Assembly (NCBI GenBank): GCA_002372235.1
Contig: DFJI01000033.1
Location: forward strand, 16,570-56,109
DNA: 39,540 nt
From: Prevotella sp. UBA3675
Lineage (GTDB): Bacteria; Bacteroidota; Bacteroidia; Bacteroidales; Bacteroidaceae
Direction of reading: 5' to 3'
This document shows, piece by piece, positions 9,288 to 16,670 of this stretch. The position numbers were made by a program, and so were the translations under genes. Within the stretch, counting starts at the first letter, position 1, and the number at the start of each line of letters is the position of its first letter. A model generated the notes under the pieces. That model was not told the origin of the DNA and made no database searches. It saw only the letters and a list, made by a program, of their open reading frames with translations.

Positions 9288-9713
9288 ATGTTAGCAAAAC
9301 AATTATCTATTTTCCTTGAGAACAAGTCGGGCCGTCTGAACGAAGTGACCGACATCTTGGGCAAGGCCGACATCAACCTCTCGGCCATGAGTATAGCCGA
9401 CAACAGCGACTTCGGCATTCTGCGTTGCATCGTGAGCGATCCCGACCGTGCCTATCAGGTATTGAAGGAGAACCACTTCGCAGTGAAGATCACCAATGTC
9501 ATTGGTTTCGTATGTCCTAACACCAGCGGCTCTCTGGCCGTTGTTCTGAAGAAGCTCTCTGAGAAGGGCGTATTCATTGAGTATATGTACTCCTTTGCCA
9601 ATGGCAACGTGGCTCATGTGGTGATTCGTCCCACCGACTTGGAACAATGCGACCAGATTCTCTCCGACATGAAAGTCGAGCTGTTGGCAGCCAGCGATCT
9701 CTACAAGCTATAA
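9288..9713 (+). CDS. Tandem ACT-domain protein
   Basis: A 141-residue protein made of two ACT domains, about residues 1-70 (LAKQLSIFLENKSGRLNEVT, DINLSAMSIAD) and 71-141 (NTSGSLAVVLKKLSEKGVFI). ACT domains bind amino acids and regulate metabolic enzymes; free-standing tandem forms beside paaK probably sense an aromatic amino acid or regulate the ligase, which is inference. It lies 18 bp after paaK in the same direction and ahead of a strong terminator, so the two form a transcription unit. No catalytic domain is present. Confidence 0.9.
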   Translation: MLAKQLSIFLENKSGRLNEVTDILGKADINLSAMSIADNSDFGILRCIVSDPDRAYQVLKENHFAVKITNVIGFVCPNTSGSLAVVLKKLSEKGVFIEYMYSFANGNVAHVVIRPTDLEQCDQILSDMKVELLAASDLYKL

Positions 9714-9728
9714 CATTCACTTAGAGAA

Positions 9729-9792
9729 AAAAACAAAAATCCCCACTTTGCCAGTCAACGATAAGACTGCATAAGTGGGGATTTTTGTTTTT
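9729..9792. terminator. Bidirectional terminator between the ACT gene and GH2
   Basis: A perfect 20-bp inverted repeat (9729-9748 and 9773-9792) with a 24-nt loop. The stem has a CCCC/GGGG core and is flanked by A-rich sequence on one side and T-rich on the other, so it would terminate both the plus-strand paaK-ACT transcript and the converging GH2 transcript. Confidence 0.85.
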
Positions 9793-9824
9793 CGTTTGTC
9801 AATCAGGACAGCCCCGATTGTCTT

Positions 9825-12254
9825 TTATTTCGTTTCCATCTTCAGTTTCACTTCTTTCAGTCCCTGTGCAGTAGCAGTGAGCGTCACGGGGCCAGCCTCA
9901 CGTGTAGAACGCAGGATAACGGAGCAAACGCCATTGTAGAATGAACGCTTGTTGCCCACGGTCATTTCGTTCGAAGTGATGTCGCCATTGATCACGCCCA
10001 CAATCTCAGCAGGGCCTTCCACAGCGAAGCTCACCTCCTGATTGGCATTCAGCACCCGGCGGCCCTTGCTGTCAACAGCCGTGATGGTCACGTGTTGCAA
10101 ATCCATTCCGTCGGCCTTCCACTGAGGCGCATTCGGGTTCTTTTTCGTTGCCATCGGCAGGTCGGCCTCAGCCGTCATCTTCTTGGCCTCGCCTGTCGTC
10201 TCCACCTTATGACGGGCTACGATTTTTCCGTCTTTGCGGGCTACGGCCTCCAGTGTGCCCGGCTCATAGTCTATCTCGCCCCAACGAATCTGATTGCGCA
10301 GCTTGGCATTCTTCACGTCGTTCTGCTTCTTGCCCAGACTCTTGCCGTTCAGCAACAGTTCCACCTCATCGGCATTCGTGTAGATATAGACATTGGCCTT
10401 CGTCCCTGCCGGACGGTTCCACAGCTCTGTCATGCGGTCGTTGGCCATCTTCACGCCGTTCCACATCTCGGCCTTCTCGCTTTCCAGGAAGGCAATGTGC
10501 ACCACAGGCTCTTCAGGCTTGAAGAACGACTTCATGTAGTATGCCTTTGGCTTTGCCGTCAGGTCAATGTTGAACACGCCCTGTGCCCATCCTTTGGCAG
10601 GCCATCCCATGCTCTCACCCAGATAGTCGAGCACTCCCCAGTAAGCCAGTCCGATGACCTTGTCGAGATTCATCTCGAAGAAATTTGCGCCCATAGCCTG
10701 TGTCGAAGCCTCACTCTGATAGAACTTCATCCACGGGAACCGACGGCCATCGCCAGGGAAGTACATGTAGCGATAGTTATATGCCTGAACGTCGGTGATC
10801 ATGGCTAGGTCGCAAGGCAGCGAGTCGGTGGCCCAGTTGCGGTAGCGCGGATGCATGGCCACGGTCACCAGTCGGGTGCTGTCATATCGGCTCACGAGCG
10901 GTCGCATCATCTTATACATGGTGACGCCGAAGTCATTGAACGGCTGATTCGGATCCTGCTGCAGCTCGTTGCCCAAGCTCCACATCACCACCGAAGGCGA
11001 GTTGCGGTCGCGCTTGATCCACTCGGGAATGTCGCTCTGCCACAACTGAGTGAAGTCCACGCGGCCTCCCGTGTGCTGCTTAGTCCATTTGTCGTAGAGT
11101 TCATCTACTACCAGAAGACCGTATTTGTCACACAGCTCAATAAACTCACGGCTATAGGGATTGTGCGAAGTGCGCACATGGTTGATGCCGAACTGCTTCA
11201 TGAGCTGCAGTCGCTTCTCGATGGCACGCGGATAGGCAGCAGCACCCAGTGCGCCCAGCGTGTGGTGGTTGGCCATGCCCTTGAGCAGCACTTTCTTGCC
11301 ATTGAGCTTGAAGCCAAAGTCGGAGCCTATCTCAATAGTGCGTATGCCGAACGACGAGCAGGCCACGTCGGCCACGCTGCCATTCTCGCGATGCAGCGTA
11401 ACAATGGCACGATAAAGATTGGGATGCTCCGTGTCCCACAGTTGGGGTTGGGGTATCTCGATCTCCGGCAGCTGTTGCTCAATGGTACGTGTAGGCGTAT
11501 TGCGGCGCACCTCAGCCTTGCCTTCATACACTGTCTGTCCCTGCGGGTCGAGAATCTTTATCTCCACAGGCATTTTCTTGTCGCGCCCACGGGTTGTCAC
11601 CTCGGCAGAGATGGTCACGAATCGGTTGTCGCGAGTAGTGATATAGAGCGGATGGCGCTCAAAATAGACATCCTTCGCAGTGGCCACCAGTCGCACGTTG
11701 CGGAACAGTCCGCCACCCGTGTACCAGCGCGAGTTGCCCGGTTCGCGTGTGTCAGCCATCACGGCAACCACGTTCTCCTGTCCCAGGCGCAGCTTGTCGG
11801 TCACGTCGATTTCGAAGCCCACGTAACCATAGTTGGTGCCGCCGATGCGCTCACCGTTCAGATAGACATCGCCTGTGTAAATGATGCCGTCAAACTGCAA
11901 CAGCAGTCGGCGTCCCTTCAGCGAGTCGGCAGGAGTGAAGTGCAGTCGATACCACCCTTTCCCCATTTCCTTGAAGCCACGGCTGCTCAGTCGGCTCTTG
12001 ATGTTGGCCGCAGCATCACTGTTGTCGGCTTTCTCGTCGGCGGCAGGTGCCACCCACGGCTGCTCAATCTGGAAGTCGTGCGGCACATTGACCGTGCGCC
12101 ATCCGGCATCAGCAAAGTCTTTCTGCTCTGCATTTTTCACGTCGCCGGCATGGAATCGCCAGCCAAAGTTCAGGTTCTCAACCACACGCAACTGTGCATG
12201 GATGCCAATGCAACTCATCAGCATCGTCACGAGTACAAGAAGATGTTTTTTCAT
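9825..12254 (-). CDS. Secreted glycoside hydrolase family 2 (beta-galactosidase-like)
   Basis: An 809-residue exo-acting glycosidase of the beta-galactosidase/beta-glucuronidase/beta-mannosidase family. A signal peptide (MKKHLLVLVTMLMSCIGIHA, cut before Gln21) sends it to the periplasm or beyond. The N-terminal jelly-roll sugar-binding domain covers ~22-195 (FDGIIYTGDVYLNGERIGGT), the immunoglobulin-like domain ~196-305, and the TIM barrel ~306-600 with GMANHHTLG, VRTSHNPYS, acid/base Glu430 in WSLGNE and nucleophile Glu515 in YQSEAS. C-terminal beta domains follow (TNADEVELLLNGKSLG, then an Ig-like fold to the end). Both catalytic glutamates are in place. It stands alone, converging on paaK-ACT, so its substrate cannot be read from neighbours; beta-galactosidase is the commonest activity for this architecture. 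Confidence 0.93.
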   Translation of the reverse strand: MKKHLLVLVTMLMSCIGIHAQLRVVENLNFGWRFHAGDVKNAEQKDFADAGWRTVNVPHDFQIEQPWVAPAADEKADNSDAAANIKSRLSSRGFKEMGKGWYRLHFTPADSLKGRRLLLQFDGIIYTGDVYLNGERIGGTNYGYVGFEIDVTDKLRLGQENVVAVMADTREPGNSRWYTGGGLFRNVRLVATAKDVYFERHPLYITTRDNRFVTISAEVTTRGRDKKMPVEIKILDPQGQTVYEGKAEVRRNTPTRTIEQQLPEIEIPQPQLWDTEHPNLYRAIVTLHRENGSVADVACSSFGIRTIEIGSDFGFKLNGKKVLLKGMANHHTLGALGAAAYPRAIEKRLQLMKQFGINHVRTSHNPYSREFIELCDKYGLLVVDELYDKWTKQHTGGRVDFTQLWQSDIPEWIKRDRNSPSVVMWSLGNELQQDPNQPFNDFGVTMYKMMRPLVSRYDSTRLVTVAMHPRYRNWATDSLPCDLAMITDVQAYNYRYMYFPGDGRRFPWMKFYQSEASTQAMGANFFEMNLDKVIGLAYWGVLDYLGESMGWPAKGWAQGVFNIDLTAKPKAYYMKSFFKPEEPVVHIAFLESEKAEMWNGVKMANDRMTELWNRPAGTKANVYIYTNADEVELLLNGKSLGKKQNDVKNAKLRNQIRWGEIDYEPGTLEAVARKDGKIVARHKVETTGEAKKMTAEADLPMATKKNPNAPQWKADGMDLQHVTITAVDSKGRRVLNANQEVSFAVEGPAEIVGVINGDITSNEMTVGNKRSFYNGVCSVILRSTREAGPVTLTATAQGLKEVKLKMETK

Positions 12255-12287
12255 TGTCTTAGTCGTTTACTTTTTAGTTTGACTATG

Positions 12288-12295
12288 CAAATATA
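12288..12295 (-). promoter_or_regulatory. -7 box for the GH2 gene
   Basis: On the minus strand this reads TATATTTG, an exact TAnnTTTG match, 34 nt upstream of the GH2 ATG. The surrounding 14 bp (ATTTGTATATTTGC on the minus strand) recur identically in front of the gene at 31856, suggesting a shared strong promoter type. Confidence 0.6.
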
Positions 12296-12352
12296 CAAAT
12301 TATTTCGTGAAGTGCCACCAAAACTCGCAAAAAATTCAGCAAGCTGTAAATT

Positions 12353-12413
12353 GCTCTGAAATTCGCGAATTTTGAGCATTTTGCAACCAACTGATAATCA
12401 ATGGATTGCAAAA
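12353..12413. promoter_or_regulatory. Two palindromes upstream of the GH2 promoter
   Basis: AAATTCGCGAATTT at 12359-12372 is a perfect 14-bp palindrome, extended imperfectly by GCTC/GAGC at 12353-12377. Next to it TTTTGCAA (12379-12386) and TTGCAAAA (12406-12413) form a second inverted pair with a 19-nt gap. Their place 60-120 bp upstream of the GH2 promoter would suit operator sites, but no regulator is assigned. Confidence 0.35.
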
Positions 12414-12420
12414 CACACTT

Positions 12421-12785
12421 TCTAAAAAGCCTTTTGCAGCAAGGGTTTTGAGCGATTTAGGCAGTTTCACGATGCCTCAGCGAATGGATCATCGTGCCAT
12501 TTAGGCTAAATCACGAAGCGATATAGCCTAAATCATCGCGTGATGTTTCCTGAATCGAGTCGTGATTTTTCCTAAAACCTGACATTATGCCGCCAAAAAG
12601 AGGGAAAAAGATAGTCGCAAATAGGAGAAAAACGGATGAAATAGCTGCTAACGGAAGTGAAAAACAAGTCCTTTCAGACATTCCAGACGAGAAATGGAAC
12701 AACGCCGTTTATGGCACAAACAACGAAAAAGCCCTCATTTTTCTCTAAAACGACTTTTTCATTTGTCTTGAAAATGGAAAAATTT
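12421..12785. repeat. 365-bp dispersed repeat, copy 1
   Basis: Matches 16587-16951. The first ~163 bp are about 95% identical by eye, the middle ~150 bp has diverged, and the last ~50 bp are again clearly alike, with no net length change. The conserved head contains repeated sub-motifs TTTAGGC...TCACGA in both orientations (12458-12478, 12500-12518, then inverted at 12524-12543 and 12560-12578). It codes for nothing convincing. Most of the 790-bp space between the GH2 start and the XRE gene is this element. Confidence 0.85.
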
Positions 12786-12840
12786 ATTGCTTCGTGGCTA
12801 CAATCTCCTGAGGCAGATGAACAGCCTGCGCTACAGCATT
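12778..12840. repeat. 56-bp direct repeat, left copy (gene 3' end)
   Basis: 12778-12833 is identical to 15416-15471, with six further bases matching after one mismatch. On the plus strand it reads FIASWLQSPEADEQPALQH followed by a stop, apparently the 3' end of an unrecognised gene whose longer remnant is at 15172-15474. The two copies bracket the XRE-hsdM-fic-hsdS module in the same orientation. Confidence 0.85.
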
Positions 12841-12992
12841 AAATGGAGGATAAGGTTTGCGACAAGTCATTGTCTTGATTCTAGCTGTGGCTTTCAATCT
12901 CACAAATATTGGTGTCAATTTTGTGATTTTTAGTCTCAATTGAACTAAAAAGCAAAGAAAATTGCCGCATTTTGTCATATTTTTGTTTATTC

Positions 12993-13025
12993 TTGCACGT
13001 TTTACATGAAAAATTAGTATTTTTG
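12993..13025 (+). promoter_or_regulatory. Predicted promoter of the XRE/R-M operon
   Basis: TTG at 12993-12995, a 22-nt spacer and TATTTTTG at 13018-13025, an exact TAnnTTTG match 19 nt before the ATG at 13045. Confidence 0.5.
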
Positions 13026-13044
13026 CTACATTAAATTTTGTATA

Positions 13045-13257
13045 ATGGCAAATAAAGACCTCAACAGATTGAAAGTGGTGCTTGTTGAACAGCACAAAAC
13101 AGCAAAATGGTTAGCAGAGCAAATGGAAAAAGACCCTGCAACTATTAGTAAGTGGTGTACCAACAAAGCACAGCCTTCATTAGAGACAATCAAAAAGATT
13201 GCAGAAATCCTACAGGTTAAAATGAGCGACCTAGTAAGCAATGAACAACCTTTATAA
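13045..13257 (+). CDS. Small XRE-family helix-turn-helix regulator
   Basis: A 70-residue protein that is almost entirely one Cro/cI-type helix-turn-helix (residues ~6-62: AKWLAEQMEKDPATISKWCT, then TIKKIAEILQVKMSDLV). Proteins of this size act as dimeric repressors, and in Bacteroidales they often head type I restriction-modification operons as controllers. The stop codon is 9 bp before the hsdM ATG, in keeping with that. The gene is intact although the methylase behind it is broken, so it may now control chiefly the fic gene. Confidence 0.88.
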   Translation: MANKDLNRLKVVLVEQHKTAKWLAEQMEKDPATISKWCTNKAQPSLETIKKIAEILQVKMSDLVSNEQPL

Positions 13258-13266
13258 TTGAAGCAA

Positions 13267-13975
13267 ATGACTGAAAAGATAAATATTCGCAAACTGGAAG
13301 CAGACCTTTGGGAGTCGGCAGACCTGCTTCGTGCAGGAAGTAAACTCACATCGAGCCAATACTGTATGCCAGTATTGGCATTGCTGTTTCTAAGATACGC
13401 ATATAGTCGCTTCAAGATGGTTGAAGCTGAATTGCTGAAGAATCGTCCAAGTCGTGGTGGTCGCGTAATGCCTGTTGAACCAAGTGACTTTGCGGCAAAA
13501 AGTGCGCTCTACCTTCCTCGTGAGGCTCAGTTTGACTATCTGGTAAATCTGTCGGATGACCAACCTTTGGGCGAAGCTGTCAATCGCGCTATGACTCTGG
13601 TCGAAGAACAAAGCGAACAGTTGACAGGTATTCTGCCTAAATCATACACTATGTTCAGCGATGAACTGTTGCGTGAACTCCTTCGTATCTTTAATAACAA
13701 GACACTCGACGAAATCGGTGGCGATGTTATAGGTCGTATTTATGAGTACTTCCTCAGCAAGTTTGCTAAAGCTGTAGCATCAGACGATGGTGTGTTCTTC
13801 ACTCCTAAGTCTTTGGTAAAGATGCTCGTAAATGTACTGGAGCCAGAACAGGGTGTAATGCTTGATCCTGCTTGTGGTTCGGGAGGTATGTTCGTTCAAA
13901 CAAAAGCTTGTATAGCGAGAAGGACTTGTTGCAAAAGCTAAATGGGAAAATGAAAGAAAGGAGGATGAGGTATGA
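13267..13975 (+). pseudogene. hsdM: Type I restriction-modification methylase, deleted and frameshifted
   Basis: The first ~215 codons are a normal HsdM N-terminus: helical domain starting KINIRKLEADLWESADLLRA, then the methylase fold with SAM motif I LDPACGSGGMF at ~199-209. Directly after VQT the frame runs into 9 foreign codons and stops at 13941. In another frame (+1) the sequence LVAKAKWENERKEDEV ends with a TGA overlapping the fic ATG (ATGA at 13972), which looks like the true HsdM C-terminus. An internal, out-of-frame deletion has therefore removed most of the catalytic domain including the NPPF motif; intact HsdM proteins are ~500 residues or longer. The protein cannot methylate DNA. 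ATG 13267 is preferred over TTG 13258. Confidence 0.85.
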
Positions 13976-14973
13976 GTGAAATGACAGATAAGTTTAAGAA
14001 GGCTGACGAGAACAACCGTTTGCTGTCAGCATACAGACCTTTACCGCCCGAAACACTAAAATCGTTAAGAGAGTACTACCGCGTAGGGCTCACTTATACG
14101 AGTAATGCCCTTGAAGGCAATAGCCTGACAGAGTCAGAAACCAAAGTAGTCATTGAGGACGGATTGACGATTGAGGGTAAGCCCCTGCGCGACCATTACG
14201 AGGCAGTAGGTCATGCCAAGGCCTACGACTATATCTACCAGATTACCGAAAAGGAAGGTCTTGAAGAAGAGGACATTCTGGCTCTTCATCGCCTGTTCTA
14301 TCAGCAGATAGATGCCGAAAAGGCAGGAAAATATCGTGACGTAAAGGTTTATATCAGCGGCAGCCGTTATGCGGTATCGGCAGAATCTAAGATTCCTGCT
14401 GAGATGCAGAAACTTGTTAAATGGTACAATGACAACGAGAAGAAGTTGCACCCAATAGAGTTGGCGGCTACGTTGCATCAGCGTTTTGTCTTCATTCATC
14501 CCTTTGTGGATGGCAACGGGCGTGTGGCGCGTCTGCTGATGAATCTCGCTTTGTTGCGCAACGGCTTTACCATTGCCATTATTCCTGCTGTTCTGCGTCA
14601 TGAATACATCTATTCGTTAGAGGCAGCCCATACTCGTCCAGAGATCTTTGTTGACTTTATTGCCGACCGTGTGATAGCCACCCAACTTGACCTGCTCAGG
14701 CTGATGCGGGAAGACGATGATACTGTAAATGATACTGTAAATGATACTGTAAAAGCAGTTGCGCCCCAGCTTTCAAAGACCGAACAGACCGTCTTGAATG
14801 CGATAAGTACGTACCCCAATTATTCTTACGAGAAGCTTGCCACATACTGCCAGCTTTCTCGTCCTACTATCGCCCGTACCATCAAAGCCCTCCAAAGCCG
14901 CGAGTTCATCCGTCGCATAGGCTCTGATAAAACTGGCCATTGGGAAGTTATCGGAAAGGAGGATCAGGTATGA
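13972..14973 (+). CDS. Fic-domain AMPylase-type protein with N-terminal inhibitory motif and winged helix
   Basis: A 333-residue Fic protein. The catalytic loop HPFVDGNGRVAR (residues 176-187) matches HxFx(D/E)GNGRxxR exactly, so it should transfer AMP (or another nucleotide) from a nucleotide donor to a protein hydroxyl. The inhibitory helix motif S-x-x-x-E-G is present upstream (SNALEG, residues 44-49), making this a class II, self-inhibited Fic. Residues ~262-333 resemble a winged-helix DNA-binding domain (YEKLATYCQLSRPTIARTIK), joined by a linker with three DTVN/DTVK units at 250-261. Start and stop overlap the remnants of hsdM and hsdS by ATGA. Fic genes are a recurrent passenger in Bacteroidales type I R-M operons. 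It appears fully intact while both partners are destroyed. The target is unknown. Confidence 0.92.
   Translation: MSEMTDKFKKADENNRLLSAYRPLPPETLKSLREYYRVGLTYTSNALEGNSLTESETKVVIEDGLTIEGKPLRDHYEAVGHAKAYDYIYQITEKEGLEEEDILALHRLFYQQIDAEKAGKYRDVKVYISGSRYAVSAESKIPAEMQKLVKWYNDNEKKLHPIELAATLHQRFVFIHPFVDGNGRVARLLMNLALLRNGFTIAIIPAVLRHEYIYSLEAAHTRPEIFVDFIADRVIATQLDLLRLMREDDDTVNDTVNDTVKAVAPQLSKTEQTVLNAISTYPNYSYEKLATYCQLSRPTIARTIKALQSREFIRRIGSDKTGHWEVIGKEDQV
14719..14754. repeat. Three 12-bp tandem units inside fic
   Basis: GATACTGTAAAT occurs twice (14719-14730, 14731-14742), followed by GATACTGTAAAA (14743-14754). The units keep frame and encode DTVN-DTVN-DTVK in the linker between the Fic and winged-helix domains. 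Slippage would change linker length by four residues without breaking the frame. Confidence 0.9.
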
Positions 14974-15161
14974 GCGAGTGGAAGAAAGTGAAGTTGGGAG
15001 ATTGCTGCGAGATTACATCAAGCAAACGTATCTTTCTGTCCGACTATGTTCCTGTCGGTATTCCTTTTTATCGCTCAAAGGAAATTGCAGAAATGCAGAA
15101 AGGAGAAAGTATCTCTGATCCGTTGTTCATAAGTAACGATAAATATGAAGAAATAAAATAA
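14970..15161 (+). pseudogene. hsdS: Type I R-M specificity subunit, N-terminal fragment
   Basis: Sixty-three codons starting at the ATG that overlaps the fic stop (ATGA at 14970). MSEWKKVKLGDCCEITSSKR, then IPFYRSKEIAEM and LFISNDKYEEIK, is the usual start of the first target-recognition domain of HsdS. The frame stops at 15161 inside an A-rich stretch (AATAAAATAAAAT) and the sequence after it is not HsdS-like. A complete HsdS has ~400 residues with two recognition domains, so this is a dead fragment. No hsdR is present in the window. Confidence 0.85.
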
Positions 15162-15171
15162 AATCCAAAGA

Positions 15172-15474
15172 GCTTCTGCTCCAAAACTGACGGACAATGA
15201 CATTGTTCCTAATTTTGTTGTAATTTCAGACCATAAGTTTGACCTCGTCGATTCTAAGGATGGTTCTCCTGTTAGAGATTTTGAAACTGGTACAGCACAT
15301 TACATTAATGGTAACGAAGGAGATACATATAATCTGAAAATCATTTGCTACGACGATTTCCTTCATCAATTTACCTACGATGAGGGAATAGGTCATGCAC
15401 ATGTCAGCAGGTTAAAAAAATTTATTGCTTCGTGGCTACAATCTCCTGAGGCAGATGAACAGCCTGCGCTATAG
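15172..15474 (+). pseudogene. Unrecognised gene fragment ending in the 56-bp repeat
   Basis: About 100 open codons without a usable start: ASAPKLTDNDIVPNFVVISD, later HYINGNEGDTYNLKIICYDD, GIGHAHVSRLKKFIASWLQS and PEADEQPAL before a TAG at 15472. The left copy of the same 3' end has CAG at this position and continues QH-stop, so the TAG looks like a C-to-T mutation. I do not recognise the family. It directly follows the broken hsdS and is probably the inner end of a gene cut by rearrangement. Confidence 0.5.
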
Positions 15475-15478
15475 CATC
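15416..15478. repeat. 56-bp direct repeat, right copy
   Basis: 15416-15471 is identical to 12778-12833, same orientation, 2638 bp apart. The left edge is sharp: upstream of the right copy the unrecognised reading frame continues, whereas upstream of the left copy is the 365-bp dispersed repeat. See the left copy for coding content. Confidence 0.85.
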
Positions 15479-15541
15479 AATACCCAAGTTACACAATTAT
15501 GGTTTTCAAACACAAAGTCAACATAAGAGCATAAAAGGTTG

Positions 15542-15877
15542 ATGAATCAGCGTGACATGGAGAAGCTGAACGAGGATTATCACACAGAGAAGTATCTCCG
15601 ACATCAGCAGATACATGAAACGCTTGATCTTCTCGCCCTCTTTGAGAAACCTGACACGGCGAAGCTGGTTCGAGAGGTCGCAGTTGCTCTCATGGGAGGT
15701 CGCTATGTCAACTTACCTTGTGCAGGTGGAGGCTCTGTCAGTAGCGAGACTGGCTGGGACGGTCGCAAAAAAGACGAGGAGAACGAGGACTTCCGACTAC
15801 GTTGTTGGCTTCATGCAGCAAAGACCGTCAAGGCTTCGCGATATGTGCCGACAAAGAGGAAAGGGTATGGCCTTTGA
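15542..15877 (+). CDS. Small hypothetical protein (possible mobilisation-protein C-terminus)
   Basis: 111 residues from ATG 15542. The N-terminal half is helical and charged (MNQRDMEKLNEDYHTEKYLR); the second half has a Gly/Ser-rich turn (CAGGGSVSSETGWDGRKKDE) and a basic end (VPTKRKGYGL). I do not recognise it with certainty. The helical start, the glycine-rich WDGRKKDEE segment and the basic tail remind me of the C-terminal parts of Bacteroides relaxase/mobilisation proteins, so it may be a relic of a mobile element, but this is weak. A good hairpin follows at 15919-15950, so a transcript appears to end here. Confidence 0.45.
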   Translation: MNQRDMEKLNEDYHTEKYLRHQQIHETLDLLALFEKPDTAKLVREVAVALMGGRYVNLPCAGGGSVSSETGWDGRKKDEENEDFRLRCWLHAAKTVKASRYVPTKRKGYGL

Positions 15878-15918
15878 CGTATTGCCGCCATCGTAACATT
15901 ATATCAGCAAATAACGGA

Positions 15919-15950
15919 GCGCCCACATCTGTAACTTCAGGTGTGGGCGC
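15919..15950 (+). terminator. Hairpin terminator after the small hypothetical gene
   Basis: GCGCCCACATCTG (15919-15931), a 6-nt loop and CAGGTGTGGGCGC (15938-15950) form a 13-bp stem with one G-T pair. It is followed by TTGCATTTAG, a poor U-tract, so termination strength is uncertain. Confidence 0.6.
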
Positions 15951-16066
15951 TTGCATTTAGTGGCGATTTTTGATAAGCCGGGACTGCTTTTATACGATTC
16001 TGATAAAAATTCTGTTAAAAGGCGCTGATTTTTGCCATTTATTGATGTTATTTCAAATTATATTTT

Positions 16067-16074
16067 TAGTTTTG
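16067..16074 (+). promoter_or_regulatory. -7 box of the reverse-transcriptase fragment
   Basis: TAGTTTTG matches TAnnTTTG and lies 62 nt before the ATG at 16137; an ATTG at 16041-16044 sits 22 nt upstream as a possible -33 element. Confidence 0.45.
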
Positions 16075-16136
16075 TGTCCAGAATATGACAATCTTAAACA
16101 AGGAAAGTTTATCATTCCTACTTTCAAGCAAATTCG

Positions 16137-16670
16137 ATGGCTAAAACAACGAAAAACATATTAACCCTGAATCATGAGGAAGTAATGAACTTCTTCATGA
16201 AATCAGAGCAGTATCATGGTTTTGAGTTGCCGGAGTATTTCACGTTTGACGAGATACTGAAATATGTACGCGAGACGATAGGTGATGCTCCATACGAAAA
16301 GTGTGTTAAAGATGACATCTCTCCCAACGAACTATCAGATGTGAATCTTGACATCTTGCTCAACAAGGATGGTCGATATGCCGTACGTCCCATTATGTTG
16401 GCTAATCCGTTTTTATACTACTTCCTGGTGCGTGAGGTTTGCAATGAAGAGAATTGGGCAATAGTAAAAGAGCTGTTCGACAGGTTCAAAGTGCCTCATA
16501 TCACCTCTTGCGCTATTCCTGTCATTCCCAGAGAGAAAGAAGCCTTCCATAAGGCGACGACAATCAACAATTGGTGGAACAATACTTCTGAAAAGCCTTT
16601 TGCAGCAAGGGTTTCCAGCGATTTAGGCAGTTTCACGATGCCTCAGCGAATGGATCATCGTGCCATTTAG
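16137..16670 (+). pseudogene. Bacteroides-type reverse transcriptase, N-terminal fragment broken at repeat copy 2
   Basis: The first 150 codons match, from my memory of the family, the N-terminus of stand-alone Bacteroidetes RNA-directed DNA polymerases: LNHEEVMNFFMKSEQYHGFE, LPEYFTFDEILKYV, LLNKDGRYAVRPIMLANPFL, CNEENWAIVKELFDRF and a WW pair near residue 146. Such proteins belong to the non-retroviral RT groups that include phage-defence RTs (DRT/Abi type). From codon 151 onward (SEKPFAARVSSDLGS...) the frame is encoded by the 365-bp repeat starting at 16587, and it stops at 16670. The palm domain with the catalytic YxDD is missing, so it is dead. The rest of the RT is not found downstream. 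Which RT group it came from cannot be decided. Confidence 0.7.

Noticed and set aside
7968..12254. GH2 as part of the SusCD polysaccharide locus
   Set aside because: The GH2 gene is on the opposite strand, beyond paaK-ACT and a strong bidirectional terminator, so there is no operon link.
10851..12359. 502-codon open frame on the plus strand opposite GH2
   Set aside because: It is antisense to a gene with both catalytic glutamates and a signal peptide; the translation is His/Leu-rich shadow sequence with no domain.
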